A program made the translations under genes and the position numbers. A stretch of DNA of 64,000 bases from NCBI GenBank assembly GCA_914767715.1, contig OU612068.1:17920001-17984000 (forward strand). Reading direction: 5' to 3'. Shown one piece after another: positions 14,101 to 25,700 of the stretch (its first letter is position 1; every line of letters begins with the position of its first letter). The notes beneath the pieces were generated by a model, which worked only from the letters and a program-made list of their open reading frames with translations, was not told the origin of the DNA and searched no databases. Source of the stretch: Membranipora membranacea (taxonomy: Eukaryota > Bryozoa > Gymnolaemata > Cheilostomatida > Membraniporidae).

Positions 14101-17100
14101 CAATATAGAGCAGAAATTTATCAATGGATTTGATCTCCTTACTGTCATGGCTGTGGTAAAATACACAGTATGGCTATTAGTGGAGAAAATAAATCAGTAA
14201 ATAACTTTGTGTCAGTAATTGGATCTAGCTAAAATTCTGGCAGTTTTAACAGTAGTGTTAACCAATTTACTCCCTTTCCTTTGGAGAGAGTCCGTTGTTC
14301 TATATTTATGAGGATTGAATGAGTTATGCTTGACTTATCAACTTGGAGTTGTGCATCCATGTTTTGTGAAGAGTGTTACTGTAATACTGCTTGGCCTCAA
14401 CCTCATCGCTTTGCCTCCAACCATATAATAGACTTTCTTTTTTCATAGAGAAAGGTTTTGTGAAGGAGTATGACCTACTAAAGCACATGGCAACACACAG
14501 CAGCCATAAGCCATATGAATGCCAGCAGTGTGGACTGGCCTTCAAATGTAGCGCAAATCTCAAACAGCATGAAATACTTAGACACAGGCTCGGGACACCT
14601 GAAGATAGGTGTGTAGATAAAATATTATGATTTTTTTTCCTCAGCTATTGCACTAAAATAATATACTAAGATGTCTACTGAGAGAAAATGAAGGTGGTTA
14701 AAAAAGGCAAAGAGACAACCAGATAGCCAGTCAAAGGCTAGTGAGAGGCTGCCCGGCACAAGATTTCCTCCTCTAGCGCATTATTATCATAATATTTTGG
14801 TACATGCGACATATCTCTTATTCTGCTCTCAAGCTTCAATCTTTCTAAATATATAAATGTCCAGTTTCTCTGTCAGTATTCTTTGGTCTCCATACATGAA
14901 AAATTGTATGTAAAAGGATATGCAGTTCCTGATATTGCAATCGAAGCAACCACTCGTTGAATTGAATTAATATGGCCGCGGTAAATGCCTCAATATGAAT
15001 ATGACAGAAGACTTGACTTGATTTTCTGGAATGATTTCATAGAGAACGATTACTACAGAAGATAAAAGATAAAAAGATGGCAAATGCTGATAATGCTACC
15101 TACATACTTTGTAACCATTGTGGATATAGAACTAAATCAAACGCTAAATACCAGGATCATATCAAAACACACACTGGAGAAAAAGATCTCAAGTAAGTTG
15201 TACCGTAATTTGTATAATTAAGCGTATTAAGTTACTAATGTTGATGATCTTGCTAGAATAAGATTCATCATCTTATGCTTGGTTCACATTGTCCCAGATG
15301 ACACTGGGATGCCATCCCAGATGCTTATCCCAGTCACATTATAACATTCATCCCAGATAGCCATCCCAGTCAATGTGAACCAGAAAATGACACAATCCCA
15401 GACTGTCTGGGTCCGTCTGAGATAGCATCGGGAAAGTTCGTAAGCGTCAAACTTTCCCGATGCTATCCCAGACGGACCCAGACAGTCTGGGATTGTGTCA
15501 TTTTCTGGTTCACATTGACTGGGATGGCTATCTGGGATGAATGTTATAATGTGACTGGGATAAGCATCTGGGATGGCATCCTTGTGTCATCTGGGACAAT
15601 GTGAACCTAGCATAAGTCAAAATCCCTGAGGAATTCCTGATGTCATGAGATGAAGAGAATATTCAGACAAGCAATGTGTTTGACATGTCATTGCCATGAT
15701 CATTCGTGGACATTGAACAGATCTATACTGCTCAAACTAGGTTCTTCAGCAAGGCAATGATAAAAACCATTTAGCTTGTAATTTTTTCTCATGATTTTGT
15801 CATTGTGTTTTTAACTGCATGATGTAATCTGTTGGTATTTTGTAGCTGTGAATATTGTTCATATAAGACTGGTGACAAGTCAGCCTTAAGTAGACACATG
15901 TGGCGACATCGTAAAGAGAAACCGTACAACTGTAAATTCTGTGATTTTGGTTGTATACAGCGGCCACAGATTATTGCTCATTACAAGAATAAGCATAGTC
16001 TACCCGCATCTGATGCCAAAAAATTCATACAGTGAGTATATGTGTCTGACTCAAGTGAGATATTCCTATTTAGTTCTTGTCTGCAGTTATATGGAATATT
16101 CATAGCCATATAAAATGGTACCCTAGCCAAATATCCAAGTTGCTGCTAAGTTTAGTCAGGATTGTTGGGATTCCACCCACCCTGGTTTAATCAGGGTATT
16201 TATTTCATTCCGGAGTTACCTTTCCCTGTTAGCCATATATAACATAAATGACTCTGAGAGCAATAGACTACAAGTAAATAATTCCGCTGAGAGAATTAAT
16301 TTGGAAACTTTTGCTCATTGCCATAGTTCCTTTTGCAGGCATGTTTTCAGTACATTGTTAACCAACGCTCAGGATCGTATGAGGTTCTTTCTTGGAATGT
16401 ACAAGTTGTCCGCAGACCACAACATCATATTCTGACATATTCAATTCTTGATATTATTGCAGACACATAAGCGGATCGCGTCGATATGATGATGATTTAG
16501 ATGATGATGACCAGATTGGTATATTATCAGCTATGGGTCACATGGGTTCTGTTAATGTGGTGGTAGCTAAAAATTCACAGGAAATACACAATCTACAAGA
16601 TGTACATCACATAGTACAAGATGTCAACAATGATAATCCAGTCGACCTCGAACTGGTAAGACTTTTTATTATGTAATTATGTAGGTTTAATGTAGCAATC
16701 CTGTACCTCAAAATTAGACTCGACTTTTAATGCCTGACCCATGTCCATTTGTTCATTTACTTAGCAAACATCTTTTAAACATGCAGTACACACTGTCCAG
16801 GCGACATTTCGATAATAAATGATAGTTGCCTCTAAAAGGAAAAAAGAAATTTCACGTCAAGTCGATTTATGTAAAGCAATGTGACACATTCAAAAGATAA
16901 GGCAGCCTCATTGCCTATTTTAACATGTGAAATGTAGCTCAAGTTTGATCTGGTTTAATTGAATTTTGGTTTGCCCCACTTCCACTGATTAGTTGGGAGA
17001 AGCAATTCCGAATACGAGCAAAAAGCATCAAACATGGTCAATGTAAAATGCAGCGAATATGTCACTTGGGTAGCTGGCTGTGTATGAATTGGGTAAAAGC

Positions 17101-17231
17101 ATGAAATGTTGTATTCTTTTTACTGATTAATTAATTAGACTAATTTATTAATGTTTCCATGTTTGTAGTTGACAGAAGCAGCTGAAGGGCTGTTGGCTGC
17201 TAGTCAAATAGAGTTGCACACCACTGGATAG
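11192..17231 (+). CDS. C2H2 zinc-finger protein, gene B (nine fingers, 11 coding exons)
   Basis: Exons: 11192-11411, 11985-12136, 12412-12513, 12893-12980, 13316-13496, 13905-14089, 14449-14608, 15043-15192, 15846-16031, 16463-16655, 17169-17231. All junctions are GT-AG with matching phase; total 559 aa. The start ATG follows an acceptor (TTGCTTCCAG) at 11176. Nine C2H2 fingers appear in order: CGLCGMMS, CTYCDFKH (split by an intron), CLKCHMKT (split), CCFCGKEA, CAVCKKGF (split), CQQCGLAF, CNHCGYRT, CEYCSYKT and CKFCDFGC. An Asp-rich patch follows, and the tail AAEGLLAASQIE matches the last exon of gene A. It is a probable nuclear DNA-binding protein. Compared with gene A it has one N-terminal finger fewer and an extra intron inside the finger CTYCDFKH. 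A 345-bp foldback element sits in the intron between 15192 and 15846. Confidence 0.9.
15272..15616. mobile_element. Foldback (MITE-like) element in gene B intron
   Basis: Left arm 15272-15438 and right arm 15449-15616 are near-perfect reverse complements separated by about 10 bases. Both carry repeated CCCAG/CTGGG words. The termini read CTTATGCTTGGTTCAC and its complement GTGAACCTAGCATAAG. It has no coding capacity, so if mobile it would need a transposase from elsewhere. The arms are so alike that insertion or conversion looks recent. Confidence 0.85.
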
Positions 17232-17901
17232 CATGAATCATCGTATCGAAGGAATTGAACAACAATGGACTACAGAACCTAGCGATAATTATTTAAAGCA
17301 CCTACTGACTTTATATTATCGATAAATAATCAAAGCCATTCAATGCAACACAATTTTTCTTCTTCTACTAATTTATAGGAAAAGTAGCCTGTAGCATTTA
17401 GTTTTTGATATATGGCCAGTCGTCTATTACAGTGTGGATATCGGCCAGCTTTGATGTTCATGGACACTTGTAATTTATGTTTTTTTTTGGAATTTAGTTG
17501 CTGTGTATTAATTAGTATTACACATTGTAATAAATTGAAAATAATAAAATATTTTCAGATTAGTTACCCCACAACTGCCACTCAAAGATATAGCAGAAAT
17601 ATAGAAGCCTTAGACAGACGGTAAAACTCACAAGCAACTTGATTTTTATTCTGCTTTGGTTGTCTCGTGTCATGTCTCCCGTCCTTGCTTTACAAGTTTG
17701 CTTGTTATCCGAATTGCCTGCGTTTTCTTTGTGATACAGGAGGGGGCAGTTAATGTAATAGCTATAATGAACAAAAGTCCAATGATTTTTGAGCGTGTTA
17801 TACAGAATTAATGTGGGTGCGAGGGGGGGGGGGGTAGGGAGGGAAGGAAGGAAGGTTCAAGACATACTCAGATTTGAAGAACATCGATTCTGTATCCAGA
17901 T

Positions 17902-17996
17902 GCTTATACTCACTCTATGAATTTTTTGGCATCAGAGGCAGGCAGACTGCTTATTCTTGTAATGAGCAATAATCTGAGGCCGCTGTATACAAAGCA
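17902..17996 (-). pseudogene. Decayed inverted copy of gene B exon 15846-16031 (3' part)
   Basis: Read on the minus strand, this matches the end of the gene B exon almost base for base. It covers TATACAGCGGCC, the ATTATTGCTCATTACAAGAA stretch and the GATGCCAAAAAATTCATA stretch, and includes the following donor GTGAGTAT. It has a small indel and substitutions around AGTCTGCCTGCC that break the frame. Because it includes intron bases beyond the donor, it is a genomic copy and not a retrocopy. It lies about 0.7 kb past the gene B stop, in opposite orientation. Confidence 0.85.
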
Positions 17997-18236
17997 CCAT
18001 TAATTTTGGGGGTTGCTTGTGTGACTTGGCTTTCATATCGAAATCTTCCTACCAGTCGGTAAGCATGAGTATGTAAGACTGTCACCAGCTGTTGTCTAAC
18101 AACTTAATTTTGATCAGCTGTTAACAATTTAGTTCCTGTTATCAGGGTTGCAAAATCCTTACAAATAATTTAAGGGATGACTAAAGGGTGACGACTAGCT
18201 AGTATTTCCTTATCAGAACCATAGCAAAATTATTTC

Positions 18237-18404
18237 AGGCTGTCCCTGTTGGGAAATTCCATATGGGAATGAAATTTTGGGTATGTTTGGTGACCCCCGG
18301 TATGATTTCACTGATGATTAAATCAGCAGTGAAATCATACCCGGGGTCACCAAACATACCCAAAATTTCATTCCCATATGGATTTTCCCATCAGGAATGG
18401 CCCG
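18237..18404. mobile_element. Short foldback (MITE-like) element
   Basis: Two arms of about 78 bases are near-perfect inverted repeats. The left begins CAGGCTGTCCCTGTTGGG and the right ends CCCATCAGGAATGGCCCG. The spacer is a few bases (ATGATTAAAT). There is no coding content. Confidence 0.75.
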
Positions 18405-18895
18405 AATTAACATTGCTGTTGCTCTGAGTCTAATCAACAAGGAAATTTTATTTCTTGTTGACCATATATGTCATCATCTTTCACGGTACCCAACCTTTGG
18501 CCTTATCAACACATTTTCTCTGTATATAAAGGCTGTCCATCTTAAGTCAAATCACAAAACTGATAGTCTCTACATTCCATCAATTAAAGGAACTCAAAAC
18601 AACTCTGGTAAGTTGATGTTTTCATTCATGATGAACATACCAATTTTAACATGAGAGCTGAGACTCGGCAAATGCAAATCAAATCCTGGGGGGGGGGCAT
18701 AACTTAGTTGTAAAATCAATTGTAACAGACTGAGACGGTAGTAGTCTATATCCTGGGAAAGTGAGATTGGAGTTGGAGAATGAAATCCTTGCAACCAGCC
18801 TTTTTCTCTTCACACCTAGCTAGCTTGTTAATTTAGCTCATCTAGCCGCCATTTGAATCTTTCCTGTTTTTCCTTGTAATTTGCAGACAACAATC

Positions 18896-21800
18896 ATGTA
18901 CGGAAAATATCTTCAGATTCTGGCAGTAGTCGCCTGTGTAGCTGTGCTGATGATGGGTGTCGCTGATTCTGTGTCTGTTGGATCACTCAATGTAAGTATG
19001 ATAAGCCTTAGCCTGGCTTGGCAAGCTTTGACCCCCTCCCCTCACCAACAAAGCTTGTCAGGGAACTTTTGGAGGTTTCTCAATTTTTGTTAATAAATAA
19101 ACCAGCAGTGTAATTAAAAATTCTCGGCCAGCTGTCGCTAAAATGAAGCTCTTGGTAATTTTCAGCCTGTAGAGAACACTATCATGCAAAATATTTCTCA
19201 TCAAGTTTGATACTGAGCATGCTCATAACAAGGAATTTATAAACAAAATAAAAACAGAACTCAACTGTAGCGCTGTTTGTATGTGTTTTTTTGATAGCTC
19301 TCATTACTATTAGTTGATTATTTTATTTCAAAATGATAATAAAAACCCACGTTCGTTCGTTCATAGTCTCGATACCCTGTGATACCGCGTGAGAAACCTA
19401 GATGTTATTTGATTTATTTGTTTCCGGTATCATCAGCATGGGTCTAGGGGACTGTATATACTTATGTGGCACAGGAGCATTTAAGGTCGGATGCCCTTCC
19501 TGACACCACCGTGTTCGCCGGAATCGAACGTGGGACCTTTCAAAATTATTTATCTTAATAATGCTCATATTCTGTTTACAGTGTGATAAGTCATGTGAGG
19601 ACCCACCATCGTCTGCTTGCACTAGATGTTTGGACCTAGCCAGATATTACAGCAATCTACTTTATCGAACAAATCTCAATATTCTCTCAAACATCGGACG
19701 CAAGTAAACTCAGCTCAATGTGCTGAATTAATCTTCCATCAACACATCACCAATCCATGACCTCTGCCTTCAATCGTAGCTGTGTAATAATGTTGTGACG
19801 TTTGTAATATTTATACCATATCTCTTCCGCAGCACATTCAAAAGATTACAAATTGCCGCGACAAGATTTTTTTTGTCTATGCTTCAACATTGATTGTTAC
19901 TCATATATCCAGTACTATATTAGACTATATGAGTGCCACTGAAATCTAACAAATGCATTGTATATTTTTATTAAATGAATAATGAAACAAAAAATATGCT
20001 AAAACAAAAAATTTAATAATATCCCTATGTTTAAATCGATGCGATATGAGGTGATAATAAAATACAATTTGTTCAGAGTTGCATTGCCTTGTTCATGATT
20101 TCTCCTTTCATATGGTCTGTTACATAACCAATCATTATTTCGGCTGTCTCTGATGCTGCATCGATAACATGAATATCTCATCAATATGATTCCGATTGCA
20201 ATACGCCACATGCTAAATCATGTAATGCAATCATATTATTTAGTGTTCAGTTACGGCAGCACAAGTAGGCCAGACAAATATGCCTAGTAGTTAAAAGAAA
20301 TAGATTAGCATTTGAGTAGATAGATGCCTGGAAATAAACAGATTTTGATTCACTTATTAAGTTGTTACCTGTGCATCAATTTGTGTTGCATCATCAGCTG
20401 AATACATCAGTATGTCACTGTAGCTAAGTTACTGTAGCTAAACCATAGACGACGGACAAACTGCAAGATCGAACCAGGATTTAATAAGATTTCCAAATAA
20501 CACCCTCGTGCACTTTGCAGGAATAATGGCATCCAACACACAGCTGACAGTAAGGTAATATTTTATATCGTTGGTATGTGGAAGGTTTGTGGAAATTTGT
20601 TGTATTTTTATTATCATGTAGTTGAAGATTTGACAGTAGTTGCTGTTTGTTATTTTGCTAACGGTAACAATCGCTGAGGCCCTGCCCCATTTTTGTTGTT
20701 TATTTTGGTGAAACATCAAAAATGGTTACTCTGCGATAGGCTCCCAAACTCCCTGGTCATAGTTAGAACATATCCATTTAGAGTCACAGAGTGTAGACCT
20801 TCTGAAACACAAACTAGTTCCAACTCTTACTTGCTGCCTTTCAAGTAAGTGCGAGGAAATGAACTTCACCTCAACGCAGACATTATTTTATGTGCTTTAA
20901 AAATGTATACTTTTATGCTATGGTACTACCAGAGACTATAGGTATTATCTATAGTCTCTGGTACTACAATGTCTGTTCTGTGCTAATATTTGGAGTGTTT
21001 TCATTACAGTGATGGTGGAAAACTATCCACAGAGGCAAACGACACAATTGGGATAAACAAAGCAGTTAGTGGAGAGTGGGATTTGTCTGCTAGTCATAAG
21101 ATAAACTTTGGCGATAAAGATGATAGCTATGGTAAACCTCCGGAGGGTAAGTGATATACAGTACGTTTTCCTAGAGCTGTTCAAAATGCCTGTGTATTTT
21201 AGCATATAGTAGCGGAGTATTGTATATTCATCTATAGACGATATAAGCGGGGTTCCTACACTGTAAGGACATAAACCTCATTTTAACCGATTCATACAGA
21301 GCTCCACTGTGAGGATAATTGGTCGAATATTCTAAATCCTCTCAGGTTGCCATCAGTGCACCAAATCTAGAGAGGCAAGTTGCAACCCACACAGCCTCTC
21401 AAGTGCCATACAGACCTTGCACTTGCATAACACCCAAGGATGCTGCATACAAAAGAGCAATGTAAAAAGTTGAACTGTGTCAGAGGTAGATGCATTCACA
21501 TGTCTTCAATATTCATAAATTAGAAGTGTATTGTTCCTTTAAACTGCAGTCAAAAAGTAGTAGAGAGAGTATTCTTTCCTTTTCCGTTAGGTTCGCTTAC
21601 GGAGTATAGAGCACAGAAGGCTTCCAAACATATAAATAAAGAAGTTTTAACCCTTATAAGTGTCATTCGAGGAATTGGCAGTAAAGATGGGACAAATCCA
21701 AATATAGTTAGAATAAAATTTGGAAAACTCTTTGAATACTACACCACTATTTCTAACAAGGTATGTGTTTTTATCAATGATTTTCATGAAATTGCTGCAT

Positions 21801-22408
21801 GGCTATGAAGATAATTGAGTCAAATAAATCGGTGCTGGTTTTTACCTCGCCACCGCAATATAACTCTACCTGCTGCAATTGTTGATATATGCGCATTTTG
21901 ATAATTATCGTTCTTTAGCAATTCATATATTTATTTTAAGGATACAGATGATAAAGTTTGTGTCATAATTGTGGTGAATATATTGGCTGGCGAAAGATGA
22001 AAAAAAGCCTCATGATATAGGTAGTAGATAGAGAATATTGATACAGATGTTGGTACAGATTACCTGCAAAAAAAGAAAAATAAAGCTATGGTAAAAAATT
22101 CTGATATCCTCTAGAAGGCTTTGATTACAACTCTTTACACCTTGCGTTTATATTTATTTCAGGTTGTTGGTATTTTGCTCAGAGCACGCAGATGGAAGTT
22201 GCTGAGCTTCACTGGTGAAATGCTATACCAAAGACAAGATGATAATGTAGTCATAACTCTATTAGTAGGTCCAGATGCGGTCCCGACAATTAAAGAATAT
22301 ATTTATTACGGAGACCCGGAACCAGACTCAACAAAAGAAACCTTAAAGACTAAGCTTTCCAAATTAAGCTCTTCAAAGTCTGTAGGCAGTAAATCAAAAT
22401 CAACATAG
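18896..22408 (+). CDS. Secreted Costars-domain protein (five coding exons, 256 aa)
   Basis: Exons 18896-18991, 19582-19703, 21010-21146, 21591-21760 and 22163-22408 join by GT-AG sites with phases that each leave only one open frame. Exon 1 begins after an acceptor (TTTGCAG at 18886) and encodes a clear signal peptide: MYGKYLQ, then a hydrophobic run (ILAVVACVAVLMMGVA), with cleavage probably near AD|S. Exon 2 has four cysteines (CDKSC, then CTRC) and an ARYYS segment. Exon 3 is a polar linker. Exons 4-5 form a Costars domain like that of ABRACL and the ABRA C-terminus: IRGIGSKDG, IKFGKLFEYYTTISNK, VVGILLRARR, GEMLYQRQDDNVVITLL. A Ser/Lys-rich tail ends the protein. Known Costars proteins are cytosolic actin regulators; secretion here is inferred from the signal peptide. 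Confidence 0.75.
19395..19545 (-). mobile_element. SINE-like fragment with tRNA B-box
   Basis: On the minus strand this reads GTTCGATTCCGGCG (tRNA-type B box), then GGTGTCAGGAAGGGCATCCG, a phrase I recall from 3' regions of many animal SINE/RTE-type elements, then CTAGACCCATGCTGATGATACC. No A box was seen, so it is probably 5'-truncated. It sits in intron 1 of the Costars gene. Confidence 0.6.
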
Positions 22409-22797
22409 ATATAAGACACACTACACTATACCAGGGGCAATGCCTGTCTTATTAAGCTTCGTTTTTTGGGGGATGGGAGGCGGGGGGGGGGGAGAGCTTT
22501 TTGTCGACTGTTGTATTTGCACTGATGAGAATGGTTTTCCAAAGGTTTCCGGCTTCCCAATGATTATGTTTTCACATTACCAAGCGCTCGTCATAAATCG
22601 CAATGACAAATACAGAAATCCTTTGAAAATCAGATTCTGTCCTCCCTCCTTCATCAACATTGCAGCTTGTCCGGACTTGCAAGACACGCAAGTCCATACG
22701 TATCCTGATTCTTCTACTTTTATGTGCAACAATGACACATCTGCTACAAGATCACATACTAGGTGTACACTTTACTTGTTTCTCTGAATGTATTCTC

Positions 22798-25700
22798 TTA
22801 CTCTAGCCCTGCCCATGGCAGTTCTTGTCTGCATGATTCTTTGCAAATTATACTGTCACAGAGGTAGCCTTCTCGCAGGTCACCTTTTTGTTTGGAGCCG
22901 CGTGACAAGGCCATCACACAGCTCCGTCGTTGGCTGATATCAACATCAGATCCCAGAGGATACATCCTTACTTTTTGATCGGATGGCTGTAATAATATAT
23001 TCATAATCACGGTTGTCACCAAGGAGAGGACGCTTAGCATGTGTATGTATGAATAATAATGAAGATGTGGCTGAGAAGTTGGTCTGATTGTAATTAGCCT
23101 TTAGAAAGTCTGGCTCAACAATGGAAAAGAAGATCTTGTAGGTTTTGCTCTGACAGACTGTCATTTGAGCAACCATAAGGAATTGAGTATTTAAATCACA
23201 ATTATTTTGAATACTTTATTGACACCGACCAATGTTTCTGGACACATGAGGCCATATGAAGAATAAAGAAGAGCAAGCATCATTCTTATCTTTTTTATTT
23301 CTTGGTAGCAATACTGGTATACCGATTTTTAAAACCATTTGTTTTTCCAATCTGAAAAGGATTGAAACTTATAGCATGTTTATATTTTTGTATTAATTTC
23401 GCCGAATATTATGCTTATTATTATGGTAAATGTGATTTGGTCTCAAACTCCTTGGCACTAATGATGATAGACAGAGTACCAAAGAATAAAATTTAATCTA
23501 AATACAATTACATGGATGAACTTTACTTCAAATTAAGCTGATCAATCACTCAGATAGTGTTATACATCATTTTCTGAAAAGGTGATTTGGAAGACTAAAG
23601 TCAAAAGTACATAACGAAGATGGCTTCTTATGCATAAATTATTATTATGAAACTTCTTCCTCATATTGATTGATTAAAAAGTAATACTGGCTGGATTGAT
23701 CCAACTCCTTGATTGATCACAGCCATGATGCAGCTGTAATGGTCTGACAACACTGGCAACAAAGGTTGCAACCTCAGCATCGATCCTCTATCAGTAATTG
23801 TTAATCCACTGTTTGGTGTTTTGTTTGCGGTTCGACTGCTGTTAACATTTAGTGTCAGATCTTTTCCGTCCAAACTAAAAACAATTAAGAGTATTTGTTA
23901 ACAGGTGCCCAGCCAAAATAGTTAGCTTCCCTATAATGCTCCAAATTTGGCAAGATACTCTTAAAAAAACTTATATCAGTCAAATGCAAAGCCGCAAAAG
24001 TGTGGGTAGAATGTGAAGCTTTCGTGCTTAAAATGGAAACAAGCAAACATCAGGTTGAATAACTTATCCGCCGCCTCCCGCCCAGCCCTTCTGTGGTTAT
24101 GCAACATAAGTTCATGTCTCCCCAATTTTGATCTATTATAGTATTTTTTTTTCATGACTGTTAATTATCCTAATATGTCACCTTACCTCTGTTCAATAAC
24201 ATCATATAAATGCTAATTTTAGACTATGGTATTTCAATTATATCATTCTTGAATCTCTTTTGTCAGGGGTAGTGCATTTCCTATCCTGGAAGCATAGCCG
24301 ACACCCTCCCAAACAGATATCTGCATACAGATAATCGGCTAATGGGAGGGTGTGGTGCCCACACCTTGCATTCAGATATCAATAACCATGTTTCAATTTT
24401 GGGTTCTGGATAGTTTGAGCGCTCAAACTGTGTCGGGATTGCTGGTAGTGGCATTTCATTATCTACCACTTTCCCCACCCAACTTTCCCCATTCGTTGGG
24501 AAAGTGGTTGATAACAAAATGCCACTACCAGCTATCTCAACACAGTTTGAGCACTTAAACTAGGTTCGGAACGTTTACTTACTTGTATATTTAGGCGTTT
24601 TACTCCCTCCTTTTTCTGACACTCCAAACCCGCACTCAGTTGTGTACTGACATGATCTGTCCTCCCTGTGATGCTCTTCACAGTCTAATCCTCCGCCAGC
24701 TGGTGAGGGATTTGTACAAGTTCTTACTCTGGATGACATCCCGTCACAGTTATTAGTACATGTCTCCCAAACTGACCAGGCTGACCAGCCTCCATCAACT
24801 GTAAAAGTGAGAGATTTCATATAAAGCAGCATTATAATTAGATGAGGCTCACATCCAAAATATAGTCAACCCATTTCTAAATCTCATTTTCATTTTTTTG
24901 CAGTGACCTAGAATTCTTTGGCCAAAAGTTAGTGAAGTTGGTCATGAAGCCAAGTGAGAAGAATGTTAATATTAAATAACATAACTTGATTAGTAAACAG
25001 ATATGGATGAAGTCTAGCTTGAAAGATAGTTAATCCAGGCTTGTCTTTCACTATCAGATGATATTTTGATGGAACATAAATCTCCCTAACTCAATAGGCC
25101 TCATATTTGGGAGGGGGGGGGGGGTTGTTGAGTGTTGTGTACTGACCTGGATTTGGTTTTCTCAGAGGCTTAGGCTCAGGAAGTGGTCCTCTAGCGACAT
25201 CATAAATCACTCCTATATAACGAAAATTAGAGATACATGACAGGCAGCTTGGTTTGATGATGGCAAACTATACCTGATGTGCTAAAAAATCCAGAAATTA
25301 TGATAATAAGACGGTTGTTTTTATTGGAAATGATTTTTAAAAACTCAGGAAAGCCAATGGTGTAAGGAATGGATATCCAAAGAATTCGCACTAAACATTG
25401 ACAACTTTGACCATAAATTCAAATTGACTTTTGGAAACTATGACCCCTGTTTTGGATCGGCAAAAGTCCATTGAAACCTTGTGTGATTTGATGCGATTGT
25501 TTCGACGCCAAAATGCAAAATTATAACACTTCTTCTAGGTACGAAAATCAGCTTTTACAATCTTACAATGGGTTTTGACCTGAAAAATTCGACAACTATT
25601 ATAACAGCTCACACAGCAAGCACCGCCAACCATCTAAGATTGCACTGGATTAGTTGAGGTGGACTAGAGAAGGGAAAAAGTGGATAAAGATTTTGAATTA

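Larger units (their letters stand above)
17232..18886. other. Interval between gene B and the Costars gene
   Basis: It holds the 3' untranslated region of gene B (polyadenylation-like AATAAA near 17530), a G-run at 17822, the exon fragment and a foldback element listed separately, and presumably the untranslated first exon and promoter of the Costars gene. No further coding exon was found. Confidence 0.5.

Noticed and set aside
22440-22787. 115-codon plus-strand frame after the Costars stop
   Set aside because: It lies in the expected 3' untranslated region, begins beside a G-run, has no domain and no separate promoter or splice signal.
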